DNA from: an uncultured Dysosmobacter sp.
GTDB lineage: Bacteria; Bacillota; Clostridia; Oscillospirales; Oscillospiraceae
Assembly: GCA_934563745.1 (NCBI GenBank)
Contig: CAKTHE010000003.1
Span: 1 to 64,000 of the forward strand
Length of the DNA: 64,000 bases
Direction of reading: 5' to 3'
This document shows positions 50,958-59,370 of the stretch, piece after piece. Position 1 is the stretch's first letter. Each line of letters begins with the position of its first letter. Made by a program: the position numbers and the translations under genes. Under the pieces are notes generated by a model. It saw only the letters and a list, made by a program, of their open reading frames with translations. It had not been told where the DNA came from and did no database searches.

Positions 50958-51650
50958 ATGATTTATTCGACGGAAGTACAGAATATGTGCCCCGTTGCCA
51001 AGGGCGCATACCATGGTCCGGCTCCCATTCCGGAAGAGGGGAAATGGGTGCAGGCCAAGGAAATCAAGGACATCTCCGGCCTGACGCACGGCGTGGGCTG
51101 GTGCGCACCGCAGCAGGGCGCCTGCAAGCTGACGCTGAACGTGAAAGATGGGGTCATTGAGGAGGCACTGGTGGAGACCATCGGCTGCTCCGGTATGACC
51201 CACTCCGCTGCAATGGCTTCGGAGATTCTGATCGGAAAGACGCTGCTGGAGGCACTGAACACGGACCTGGTGTGCGACGCGATCAACACGGCCATGCGGG
51301 AGCTGTTTTTGCAGATCGTCTACGGCCGCACGCAGACGGCTTTCTCGGAGGGCGGCCTGCCCATCGGCGCTTCGCTGGAGGATCTGGGCAAGGGCCTGCG
51401 CTCTCAGGTGGGCACAATGTTTGCCACGAAGGACAAGGGGCCCCGCTATCTGGAGCTGACGGAGGGCTACTGCACGCGCCTGGCCCTGAACGCACAGGAT
51501 GAGATCATCGGCTATGAGTTTATTAATCTGGGCAAGATGATGGAGAGCATCAAAAAGGGCGTGGATGCCAACGAGGCTTTGGAAAAGGCCAAGGGGCACT
51601 ACGGCCAGTTTGAAAACGCTGCCAAATACATCGACCCCCGGCAGGAATAA
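50958..51650 (+). CDS. NifU/IscU-like iron-sulfur scaffold-type protein
   Basis: This 230-residue protein is related to NifU N-terminal (IscU-type) scaffolds. The segment LVETIGCSGMTHSAAMASEILIGK corresponds to the scaffold's conserved Cys-Gly-Ser/Ala helix start. Other candidate cysteines lie in GWCAPQQGAC and EGYCTRLAL. The N- and C-terminal extensions are longer than in IscU. It is always of interest next to GGGtGRT proteins. Fe-S binding has not been shown to my knowledge, so function is inferred. It has its own consensus promoter and lies 16 bases before the next gene. Confidence 0.8.
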   Translation: MIYSTEVQNMCPVAKGAYHGPAPIPEEGKWVQAKEIKDISGLTHGVGWCAPQQGACKLTLNVKDGVIEEALVETIGCSGMTHSAAMASEILIGKTLLEALNTDLVCDAINTAMRELFLQIVYGRTQTAFSEGGLPIGASLEDLGKGLRSQVGTMFATKDKGPRYLELTEGYCTRLALNAQDEIIGYEFINLGKMMESIKKGVDANEALEKAKGHYGQFENAAKYIDPRQE

Positions 51651-51666
51651 GAAGGGAGGAGCTGTT

Positions 51667-52665
51667 ATGAGTCTTTTTGAAAACTACGAAAGACGGATTG
51701 ATAAAATCAACGCCGTCCTGGAAAAAGAGGGCATTGGCTCCGTGGAGGAGTGCCTGGAGCTGTGCCGGGCCGCCGGCTTCGATCCCTATGAAACGGTCAA
51801 GGGCATTCAGCCCATCTGCTTTGACGATGCGGCCTGGGCCTATACCGTGGGCTCGGCCATTGCCCTCAAGCGCCGGGTGAAGTCCGCCGCCGAGGCGGCG
51901 GAGGTCATCGGGATCGGCCTGCAGGCGTTCTGCATTGACGGCTCTGTGGCCGCGGACCGGAAGGTCGGCCTGGGCCACGGCAATCTGGGCGCGATGCTGC
52001 TGCGGGATGAGACCAAGTGCTTTGCCTTCCTGGCCGGGCATGAGTCCTTTGCCGCCGCCGAGGGCGCCATCGGCATTGTCCGCAACGCCAACAAGGCCCG
52101 GAAGGAGCCCCTGCGGGTCATCCTCAACGGCCTGGGTAAGGACGCTGCCCAGATCATCTCCCGGATCAACGGCTTCACCTATGTGCAGACCCAGTTTGAC
52201 TATTATACCGGCGAGCTGAAGATCGTCCGGGAGATCCGCTATTCGGAGGGCGAACGGGCGGCGGTCCGCTGCTACGGCGCCGACGACGTCCGCGAGGGCG
52301 TGGCGATCATGCATGCAGAGGGCGTGGATGTGTCCATCACCGGCAACTCCACCAACCCCACCCGTTTCCAGCACCCGGTGGCCGGCACTTACAAAAAAGA
52401 GTGCATAGAGCAGGGAAAGAAGTATTTCTCCGTCGCCTCCGGCGGCGGCACCGGCCGGACGCTGCATCCGGACAATATGGCGGCCGGCCCTGCCAGCTAC
52501 GGCATGACGGACACCATGGGCCGTATGCATTCCGACGCGCAGTTTGCCGGCTCCAGCTCGGTCCCCGCACATGTGGAGATGATGGGTTTTATCGGCATGG
52601 GCAATAACCCCATGGTGGGCGCGACGGTGGCTTGCGCGGTGGCAGCGGCAGCTGCGGTGAAATAA
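51667..52665 (+). CDS. GGGtGRT family protein, function unknown
   Basis: This 332-residue protein contains the family's exact motif in ASGGGTGRTLHPDNMAAGP (near residue 260), and the length matches the family norm of about 330. Other conserved-looking stretches are GLGHGNLGAMLLRDETKCF, ITGNSTNPTRFQHP and GFIGMGNNPMVGATVACA. There are few Cys and no signal peptide. The start ATG at 51667 follows GGGAGGAGCTGTT. Its partner is the NifU-like gene just upstream. Glycine-rich loops suggest a nucleotide or phosphate ligand, but that is a guess. Confidence 0.88.
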   Translation: MSLFENYERRIDKINAVLEKEGIGSVEECLELCRAAGFDPYETVKGIQPICFDDAAWAYTVGSAIALKRRVKSAAEAAEVIGIGLQAFCIDGSVAADRKVGLGHGNLGAMLLRDETKCFAFLAGHESFAAAEGAIGIVRNANKARKEPLRVILNGLGKDAAQIISRINGFTYVQTQFDYYTGELKIVREIRYSEGERAAVRCYGADDVREGVAIMHAEGVDVSITGNSTNPTRFQHPVAGTYKKECIEQGKKYFSVASGGGTGRTLHPDNMAAGPASYGMTDTMGRMHSDAQFAGSSSVPAHVEMMGFIGMGNNPMVGATVACAVAAAAAVK

Positions 52666-52683
52666 GGATCCTGTGATGAAAAA

Positions 52684-52714
52684 GAGCCTCGGCCCGGTGG
52701 GCCGGGGCTTTTTT
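52684..52714 (+). terminator. Intrinsic terminator after the GGGtGRT gene
   Basis: AGCCTCGGCCC pairs with GGGCCGGGGCT around GGT, followed by five or six T. Confidence 0.9.
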
Positions 52715-52733
52715 CGTACGCGCCCACCGGCCC

Positions 52734-52839
52734 GCAGCGAAGCTGCGTCCAAGCGTTTTGCGAAGCAAAACCTTGAACGGGGCGGGCTATGCCTGACCCG
52801 TTGGCTGCGATGGAGGGTCCCCGGGCGGCCGCCCGGGGA
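52734..52839. repeat. Run of palindromes upstream of spoIIP
   Basis: GCAGC-GAA-GCTGC (52734-52746), GTTTTGC-GAA-GCAAAAC (52755-52771) and a perfect 22-bp palindrome centred on CGGCCG (52818-52839) occur in succession. The first two share the GAA triloop. No gene lies here. Confidence 0.6.
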
Positions 52840-52871
52840 AACCGGCGCGACGGTGGCCTGCGCGGTGGTCG

Positions 52872-52902
52872 GAATATTTTACGGCCGGTCCCGCATAGGT
52901 TT
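52872..52902 (+). promoter_or_regulatory. Putative sigma-E promoter of spoIIP
   Basis: GAATATT (52872-52878) fits the sigma-E -35 (KMATATT) exactly. After 14 bases comes GCATAGGTT (52893-52901), similar to the -10 GCATACANT with two mismatches. spoIIP is under sigma-E in Bacillus and Clostridia. Confidence 0.55.
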
Positions 52903-52921
52903 GTCCCAGAGGTGATCAACC

Positions 52922-54088
52922 ATGAAACGAACGGCTGCTTTGCCTGCACTGTCCCGCCGCCTGACGGCGGCCCTGGCGGCAGGCTGCACACTTTGGGCGG
53001 TCCACGCCACCGCCGGGAGCCGGACGGCCTCGGCGGCGGTCCGGGCCCTGACGGATGCAGCCCAGGCTCCGCTGGCGGCCCTGCGCTGGGAGCTGGGTGA
53101 TTTTCGCGGGGAGGATACCCTGTCCCCGGCCACGGTCCTGACCATCGGGCAGTCGCCGCTGCTGCTGAGCGCCCGCGGCGAGGTGGCAAAGCTGTGGTCA
53201 CAGGAGACGGGCGATGCAGATGCGGCGGAGGATCCGGCGGATCCCGGAACCAGACCGGTGACGGAGACGCCCGTAGAGGATGCGCCGGGGGGAACGGACA
53301 ACGGCGTACCGGCCCGGACGCTGATTCCCAACGATCCCAGCGGCTACACGGTGGTTGGCAGGACGTACATCAGCAACAGCACGGAGCACACCCTCTCCTC
53401 CGCTGCCCTGACGGAGGAGTTTGACGCGGAGCTGACAGCCGACGCGCCGCAGATCCTGATCCTGCATACGCACGGCAGTGAGTCCTATACACCGCCGGCG
53501 GGCACGGAGATCGCCTATTCCGGCAACCACCGGACGACGGATAACCGCTATAACGTGGTGCGGGTGGGGGATGAGATGGCGCAGGAATTTGCCGCCGCCG
53601 GCGTTTCGGTGCTGCATGACCGGACCTTATACGATTACCCGTCTTACAAAAATGCCTATAACCGGGCTCTGGCGGCTATCGAGACCTACCGGACGGAGTA
53701 TCCCTCGATCCGTTTTATTTTGGATGTGCACCGGGACGCCATTGAGGATACCCAGGGGAACGAATACAAGGTGGTTTCCGCCGTGGAGGGCGAAGGGACG
53801 GCCGCACAGCTGACCCTGGTGGTGGGCAGCGACGGCAGCGGAATGCCCCACCCCCACTGGCAGGAGAACCTGAAGCTGGCGGTGGCGATTCAGAACCAGG
53901 CCCTGACGGACTATCCGACGCTGATGCGGCCGGTCCTGCTGCGCAACTCCCGCTATAACCAGCATGCCACCACCGGCTCGCTGCTGGTGGAGGTGGGCGC
54001 GGCCGGGAACTCCCCGGACGAGGCGGCCCTGGCCGGCCGGCTGTTTGCCCGGGAAATGCTGGCCGTGCTGGAGGGACGCAGCAAGTAA
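52922..54088 (+). CDS. spoIIP: Stage II sporulation protein P
   Basis: This 388-residue peptidoglycan amidase/endopeptidase works with SpoIID and SpoIIM in engulfment. After an N-terminal membrane anchor (LTAALAAGCTLWAV) and a variable linker, the catalytic domain shows ILHTHGSESY, RVGDEMAQ, FILDVHRDA and LVEVGAAGNS, which carry the zinc-binding His/Glu residues. It is good evidence for sporulation capacity together with gpr. It is monocistronic with a probable sigma-E promoter. Confidence 0.93.
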   Translation: MKRTAALPALSRRLTAALAAGCTLWAVHATAGSRTASAAVRALTDAAQAPLAALRWELGDFRGEDTLSPATVLTIGQSPLLLSARGEVAKLWSQETGDADAAEDPADPGTRPVTETPVEDAPGGTDNGVPARTLIPNDPSGYTVVGRTYISNSTEHTLSSAALTEEFDAELTADAPQILILHTHGSESYTPPAGTEIAYSGNHRTTDNRYNVVRVGDEMAQEFAAAGVSVLHDRTLYDYPSYKNAYNRALAAIETYRTEYPSIRFILDVHRDAIEDTQGNEYKVVSAVEGEGTAAQLTLVVGSDGSGMPHPHWQENLKLAVAIQNQALTDYPTLMRPVLLRNSRYNQHATTGSLLVEVGAAGNSPDEAALAGRLFAREMLAVLEGRSK

Positions 54089-54116
54089 GGGGCTTCCGGG
54101 CGGTCCGGGACATACA

Positions 54117-54156
54117 AAAAGGGAGCGGAGAAGCAGCTGCTTCTCCGCTCCCTTTT
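54117..54156. terminator. Bidirectional terminator between spoIIP and the radical SAM gene
   Basis: AAAAGGGAGCGGAGAAGCA pairs perfectly with TGCTTCTCCGCTCCCTTTT, a 19-bp stem with loop GC and T4 at each end. Confidence 0.9.
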
Positions 54157-54165
54157 ATAAAGGCG

Positions 54166-54789
54166 TTAATCCTTGATATATTCCCGGACCCGATAGGTGG
54201 CGCCGATCTCTTCCTCGCAGATGCGGCGGCAGGCCTCAATCTCCTCCGGCGGGATCGTATCCACCACCGTCATCATGACGGTGGGCACATATTGGCGCAC
54301 CTCTTTGGTGAAGGCCTTCATGGCCTCGTAGGCGCCGGGCTGCTGCGGGTGGCACAGGGCGTTGTATTTTTCCGCAGTGTCCGTGTTCAGCGAGACGGAC
54401 ACCATGTCAAAGCGGCCGGCAAACTCCGGCGCAATGTCCCGGCCATTGATCAGTGAACCGGTTCCGTTGGTGTCCATGCGGGTAAAGATCTTTTCGCCCC
54501 TGGCCTTCATCTGGTCGATCACCCAGCAGATGTCATCCATACGATAACTGGGCTCCCCGAAGCCGACAAACACCAACTGGCGGTATTTGCTCAGATCGTG
54601 GCTTTCGATGGAGGTCAGGATCTCTTCCTTTGTGGGTTCCCGCTTGAGCCAGAGGTTGTGGGTATAGATGCTGCCGTTGCTGCCCTGGTTGTGCCGCAGG
54701 CAGAAATTGCAGTTGAAATTGCAGCGGTTGGTGGGATTTACATACAGATTGTCCCCGTATTCATATGTGATGGTAAAGCCTTTTTCCAT
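54166..54789 (-). CDS. TatD-associated radical SAM protein
   Basis: This 207-residue protein has the radical SAM motif CNFNCNFC (CxxxCxxC) near residue 23, GFGEPSYR and MDTNGTG as later strands. Its length and its position directly after tatD match the TatD-linked radical SAM family (TIGR04038 group). The ATG at 54789 lies 5 bases after the tatD stop, and an upstream extension overlapping tatD is rejected. The reaction is unknown. It is the third gene of metG-tatD-radical SAM. Confidence 0.88.
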   Translation of the reverse strand: MEKGFTITYEYGDNLYVNPTNRCNFNCNFCLRHNQGSNGSIYTHNLWLKREPTKEEILTSIESHDLSKYRQLVFVGFGEPSYRMDDICWVIDQMKARGEKIFTRMDTNGTGSLINGRDIAPEFAGRFDMVSVSLNTDTAEKYNALCHPQQPGAYEAMKAFTKEVRQYVPTVMMTVVDTIPPEEIEACRRICEEEIGATYRVREYIKD

Positions 54790-54794
54790 AATGC

Positions 54795-55565
54795 TCACTC
54801 GATTCCGAATAATGTTTTTCCATTTTGCAGCGTGATGGCGGCCAGCGTTTCCTGTGAAACGCCCTTCCATCCGGCCAGTACTTCCGCGATCCGGGGCAGG
54901 TTGCGGCTGTCGTTCCGCCGGCCGCGCCGGGGCACCGGAGAAAGGTAGGGCGAGTCCGTTTCCAAAAGGATCCGGTCCAGCGGGGTCACAGCAGCCACCT
55001 CCGGCGCCCGCCGGGCGTTTTTATAGGTGACGGGCCCGTCAAAGCCCAGGTACCAGCCCTGCTTCAGAAGGATCTGCGCCAGCTCCGGACTGCCGGAGAA
55101 GCAATGGAACACGCCCCGGACGCCGGGATACTCCTCCACGATGGCAAGACAGTCCCCGTGGGCCTCCCGGTCGTGGACGATCACAGGCAGATCCAGCTCC
55201 CGGGCCAGCTCCAGCTGCCGGCGGAACACCTGCTGCTGAAACGCCCGGGGCGGATTTTCGGGCCAATAGTAGTCCAGCCCGATCTCGCCGATGGCCACGA
55301 CCCGGGGATCTTCGGCCCAGGCCCGCAGAAGATCCAGACTTTTGTCCGTGTAGGCCCCGCAATTTTCCGGATGCCAGCCTACGGCGGCATACACAAAGGA
55401 GTACCGGTGAGCCAGGGCCACGGCCCGGCCGGAGGAGTCCGGATCGCAGCCGGGATCGACCACCAGCGCCACGCCCGCCTCCGGCAGGGCGGAGAGCAGG
55501 GCCTCCCGGTCCTGCGAGAAAGCGCCGTCATCATAATGGGCGTGGGTGTCAAAAAAGAGGCTCAT
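54795..55565 (-). CDS. tatD: TatD family metal-dependent hydrolase
   Basis: This 256-residue TIM-barrel hydrolase has the metal ligands of the family: H8 and H10 in FDTHAHYDD, Glu in GEIGLDYYW, His in VIVHDREAH, His in VFHCFSG and Asp in LLETDSPYLSP. TatD proteins act as DNases or D-amino-acyl/phosphate hydrolases in quality control. It lies 71 bases after metG, as in many Firmicutes (metG-tatD-rnmV order). Confidence 0.93.
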   Translation of the reverse strand: MSLFFDTHAHYDDGAFSQDREALLSALPEAGVALVVDPGCDPDSSGRAVALAHRYSFVYAAVGWHPENCGAYTDKSLDLLRAWAEDPRVVAIGEIGLDYYWPENPPRAFQQQVFRRQLELARELDLPVIVHDREAHGDCLAIVEEYPGVRGVFHCFSGSPELAQILLKQGWYLGFDGPVTYKNARRAPEVAAVTPLDRILLETDSPYLSPVPRRGRRNDSRNLPRIAEVLAGWKGVSQETLAAITLQNGKTLFGIE

Positions 55566-55636
55566 GGTCCCTCCCGTTCAAAAAATCGGACGATTCAGGG
55601 AAGCCGCCCCGGCGCGCGGGACAACTTCCCTGCGGT

Positions 55637-57673
55637 TCAGCACAGCTTGGCGCCGGCGGGGATCGCGTCGTCGAGCATGATGAGATGCAGCTTTTCCTCA
55701 CCCTGCTCCGTGTGGACAGCGGAGAGCAGCATGCCGCAGCTTTCCAGCCCCATCATTTTCCGGGGCGGCAGGTTCACGATGGCGGCCAGGGTCTTGCCCA
55801 CCAGCTCCTCCGGCTCGTAGAACTTGTGGATGCCGGAGAGGATCTGGCGGTCCGTGCCGGTGCCGTCATCCAGGGTGAAGCGCAGCAGCTTCTCGGACTT
55901 TTTTACGGCCTCGCAGGCCTTCACCTTCACCACCCGGAAGTCCGACTTGCAGAAGGTGTCAAAATCCACCTTTTCCGTAAGCTGAGGCTCCACCTCAATG
56001 GCGGGCAGGGCGGCCTTCCGGGCCGCGGCCTCGGCTGCTTCCAGCGCCTCCAGGGCTTTGTCCAGGTCAATACGGGGGAACAGATTTTCACCCTTTGTGA
56101 CCGAGGCGTCCGCGCTGCGGCTGCCCCATTGGGCGGCGGATTCCCAGCTGCGGCAGCCGGTGTCGGCGCCAGTCTGTGCGAAGAGCTTTTCCATGCTTTC
56201 GGGCATAAAGGGCGTCAGCAGAATGCCGCAGATGCGGGTGGCCTCCAGCAGGTTATACAGCACATGGGCCAGGCGGGCGCCGTTGGCCTCCATATCCTTG
56301 GCCAGGGCCCAGGGGGCGTTTTCGTCGATATACTTGTTGGCGCGCTGGATGACCTTGAAGACCTCCTCCAGGGCCTTGTGGGGGGCGAAGCCCTCCATCG
56401 CCTCTTCATAGCGGCCCCGCAGACCGGCGGCCAGGGCGATCAGCTCGGCGTCAAATTTCCCGGGCCCTTCGGTCCAGGCGGCCGCGGCACCGCTGGGATC
56501 TGCGCTGGTGGCCAGGGCTTTCTCCGCTTCCGTCGCGCCGGAGCCTGCCGGCAGGGTGCCGCCGAAGTATTTGCCCACCATGGCGGTGGTGCGGGAAACC
56601 AGGTTGCCCAGATCGTTGGCAAGGTCGGTGTTGATGGTCTGGATCAGCAGCTCGTTGGAGAAGTTGCCGTCCGAGCCGAAGGGGAAGGTGCGCATCAGGA
56701 AGAAGCGCAGGGCATCCACGCCGAACTGCTCCGCCAGCACGTAGGGATCCACCACGTTGCCCTTGGACTTGGACATCTTGCCACCGTCCAGCAGCAGCCA
56801 GCCGTGGCCGAAGACGTGCTTGGGCAGGGGCTCGCCCAGGCTCATCAGCATGGCGGGCCAGATGATGGAGTGGAAGCGGACGATCTCCTTGCCCACGATG
56901 TTGACGCCGGGCCAGTACTTGTGATACTCGTCATAGCGGTCGTTTTCATAGCCCAGGGCGGTGATATAGTTGGTCAGGGCGTCCAGCCAGACGTAGACCA
57001 CGTGCTTGGGATCGAAGTCCACGGGGATGCCCCAGGTGAAGCTGGTGCGGGAGACGCACAGATCCTCCAGACCGGGATCGATGAAGTTCTTTACCATCTC
57101 GTTGACGCGGCTGCGGGGCTGCAGGAAGTCGGTGTTTACCAGCAGGTCCCGAATGCGGTCGGCATACTTGCTCAGACGGAAGAAATAGGCCTCCTCCTCG
57201 GCGTCCACCACCGGGCGGCCGCAGTCAGGGCAGCAGCCGTCTTTAAGCTGGCTCTCGGTCCAAAACGACTCGCAGGGGGTGCAGTACTTGCCCTTATAGG
57301 TGCCCTTGTAAATGTCACCCTTGTCGTACATCTTGCGGAAAATCTTCTGCACGGCGGAGACATGATAATCGTCGGTGGTGCGGATGAAGCGGTCGTTGGA
57401 GATGTTCATCAGCTTCCACAGATCCTTGACGCCCCGGGGACCTTCCACGATGTTGTCCACAAACGCCTTGGGCGTGATGCCGGCCTCGTTGGCCTTCTGC
57501 TCGATCTTCTGGCCGTGCTCGTCCGTGCCGGTGAGGAACATGACGTCCTCACCCTTCAGCCGGTGATAGCGGGCCAGGGTGTCGGTGGCCACAGTGCAGT
57601 AGGTATGACCGATGTGCAGCTTATCCGAGGGATAGTAGATGGGGGTCGTAATATAAAATCGTTCTTTTTCCAT
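55637..57673 (-). CDS. metG: Methionyl-tRNA synthetase
   Basis: This 678-residue class I synthetase charges tRNA-Met. HIGH is at residues 20-23 and KMSKS near residue 300. The zinc knuckle CTPCE...CCPDCGRP is present. The C-terminal 110 residues form the EMAP/tRNA-binding domain (DFRVVKVKACEAVKKSEKLL, GIHKFYEPEELVG). ATG at 57673 follows AAGGAGAAATCCCC. It heads the metG-tatD-radical SAM operon with its own promoter. Confidence 0.96.
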   Translation of the reverse strand: MEKERFYITTPIYYPSDKLHIGHTYCTVATDTLARYHRLKGEDVMFLTGTDEHGQKIEQKANEAGITPKAFVDNIVEGPRGVKDLWKLMNISNDRFIRTTDDYHVSAVQKIFRKMYDKGDIYKGTYKGKYCTPCESFWTESQLKDGCCPDCGRPVVDAEEEAYFFRLSKYADRIRDLLVNTDFLQPRSRVNEMVKNFIDPGLEDLCVSRTSFTWGIPVDFDPKHVVYVWLDALTNYITALGYENDRYDEYHKYWPGVNIVGKEIVRFHSIIWPAMLMSLGEPLPKHVFGHGWLLLDGGKMSKSKGNVVDPYVLAEQFGVDALRFFLMRTFPFGSDGNFSNELLIQTINTDLANDLGNLVSRTTAMVGKYFGGTLPAGSGATEAEKALATSADPSGAAAAWTEGPGKFDAELIALAAGLRGRYEEAMEGFAPHKALEEVFKVIQRANKYIDENAPWALAKDMEANGARLAHVLYNLLEATRICGILLTPFMPESMEKLFAQTGADTGCRSWESAAQWGSRSADASVTKGENLFPRIDLDKALEALEAAEAAARKAALPAIEVEPQLTEKVDFDTFCKSDFRVVKVKACEAVKKSEKLLRFTLDDGTGTDRQILSGIHKFYEPEELVGKTLAAIVNLPPRKMMGLESCGMLLSAVHTEQGEEKLHLIMLDDAIPAGAKLC

Positions 57674-57749
57674 GGGGATTTCTCCTTTTTCAACGGCGGC
57701 TCCGAATGGAAGAGCGCCGGTAATCACAGTGCTTTGTGCATAATCTAAC

Positions 57750-57778
57750 ATTATACTATGGAAAGATGGAAAATACAA
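57750..57778 (-). promoter_or_regulatory. Promoter of the metG operon
   Basis: TTGTAT (57778-57773), 17-base spacer, TATAAT (57755-57750) on the minus strand. It lies just beyond the MATE stop codon. Confidence 0.75.
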
Positions 57779-57793
57779 GCTTCCGGCGTGCCC

Positions 57794-59185
57794 TCAGCCG
57801 GGAGATTCCCCCGGCGCGGCGGAGCCGCCGGTGATCCGGCCGCTGTTGCGCTTCCAGCGTCCGGAGAGATAATAGAGCACGCAGGTGACAAAGCCGACGC
57901 ACCAGCCGATCCCGATGCCGTAGAACATGACCCCGGGACCGTAGCGGTTGGCCAGAAGATAAACCATGGGCACCCGGACCAGGATCAGGGACAGCACCAC
58001 GTTAACCATGGGGAACACACTCTCGCCCGCTCCGCGCATGGAGGCGTTGAGAGAGAACATGACGGCGAAAAGCGGGTAGAAGGGCATGATGCAGCGCAGA
58101 TAGGTGCTGCCGGCCTCGATGACCTCCGGCGTGTGGGAAAAGCTGGACACCAAGGTCGGCCCCAGGGGGATCAGCACCGCCATCATGGCAAGGCTCCAGC
58201 CCACGGCCATGACCACGGTGACGCGGACGCCCTGACGGACCCGCTCAGGCTTTCGGGCGCCCACATTCTGCCCAACGTAGGCGGTGGCGGCGCTGGAAAG
58301 ACTCTGCACCGCCAGAAAGGCCATCTGATCGAGCTTGAGCCCTACGTTATAACCGGCGGTGAAGGGCTTGCCGAAGGTGTTGACCTTGGAGATGACCATC
58401 ATGGCGCCCAGGGATACCAGGGACATCTGGATTCCGGCCGGAAGCCCCACCTGCATGACGCTTTTGAACAGTCCCCGGTCAAAATGAAAGCAGAACGGGC
58501 GGATGCCGATCTCCGGATAATGGCGGTTGATGTAGAAAAGACCGAACAGCCAGGAAAACGCCTGGGAGAGAATGGTACCCAGGGCCACGCCCAGCACGCC
58601 CATGCTGCAGGCCAGAACCAAAACCAGGTCCAGAATAATGTTTAAAACGGCGGCTGTGGCCAGGAAGATCAGCGTGGTGCGGCTGTTGCCCAGTCCATTG
58701 AGGATGCCGGCGTTCGTGTTATAGCCGATGGTGCCGATCAGACCGGCGCAGACCACGATCAGATAGACCCAGGATTCATGATAGGCGCCCGCGTCCACCC
58801 GCAGCAAAAAGAGGATGGGCCGGACCAGCACCAGGGCCAGCAGCGTGACCGGGATCACGCTGCAGACGAAGGTGGTATAGATCGTATCCACCGCGTCCCG
58901 GACCCGGTCCATCCGGCCGGCGCCGTAAAACTGGGCGATGACCACAGTCCCGCCGTTGGAGATCCCCATGAACATGGAGGTAAACATAAAGATCACCGGG
59001 AACCCTACGCCCACGGCGGCCAGGGCGGCATCTCCCACGTAGTTGCCCACGACCCAGCTGTCCACCATATTGTAAAGCTGCTGCAGAAAGCTGCCGATCA
59101 GAAGCGGCAGTGCAAAATAAAAAATGTGCCCCAGCGGGCTGCCGACGGTCATGTTGCGAAGACCGCGGCTGGAAGATCGATCCAT
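57794..59185 (-). CDS. MATE family multidrug/cation antiporter
   Basis: This 463-residue protein has twelve predicted helices and the MATE start pattern PLLIGSFLQQLYNMVDSWVVG, the repeat-2 VGLKLDQMAFLAVQSLSSAATAYVGQNVGA and GMGISNGG-like FMGISNGGTVV. Family members export drugs or metabolites in exchange for Na+ or H+. The substrate is not predictable. The gene is divergent from xth, with facing promoters. Confidence 0.92.
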   Translation of the reverse strand: MDRSSSRGLRNMTVGSPLGHIFYFALPLLIGSFLQQLYNMVDSWVVGNYVGDAALAAVGVGFPVIFMFTSMFMGISNGGTVVIAQFYGAGRMDRVRDAVDTIYTTFVCSVIPVTLLALVLVRPILFLLRVDAGAYHESWVYLIVVCAGLIGTIGYNTNAGILNGLGNSRTTLIFLATAAVLNIILDLVLVLACSMGVLGVALGTILSQAFSWLFGLFYINRHYPEIGIRPFCFHFDRGLFKSVMQVGLPAGIQMSLVSLGAMMVISKVNTFGKPFTAGYNVGLKLDQMAFLAVQSLSSAATAYVGQNVGARKPERVRQGVRVTVVMAVGWSLAMMAVLIPLGPTLVSSFSHTPEVIEAGSTYLRCIMPFYPLFAVMFSLNASMRGAGESVFPMVNVVLSLILVRVPMVYLLANRYGPGVMFYGIGIGWCVGFVTCVLYYLSGRWKRNSGRITGGSAAPGESPG

Positions 59186-59277
59186 ACATCCCCCTTTCCC
59201 GGACGGCGGAGCACCGGGCTCCGCCCCGACGGAACGCAGCGGAGGCGTGCGGGCCCGCGCAGGGTTCCTTTGCTTCT

Positions 59278-59306
59278 ACTTTACTCCAAAGCGGCCGCGG
59301 GAACAA
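59278..59306 (-). promoter_or_regulatory. Promoter of the MATE gene
   Basis: TTGTTC (59306-59301), 17-base spacer, TAAAGT (59283-59278) on the minus strand. Confidence 0.5.
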
Positions 59307-59308
59307 GA

Positions 59309-59337
59309 TTGTTTTTTGCCGGAAAGCTGCGTATAAT
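59309..59337 (+). promoter_or_regulatory. Promoter of xth
   Basis: TTGTTT (59309-59314), 17-base spacer, TATAAT (59332-59337). It lies back to back with the MATE promoter. Confidence 0.75.
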
Positions 59338-59370
59338 GAAGAAAAGTCTTTTTTCAGAAAGGAATCTGCC

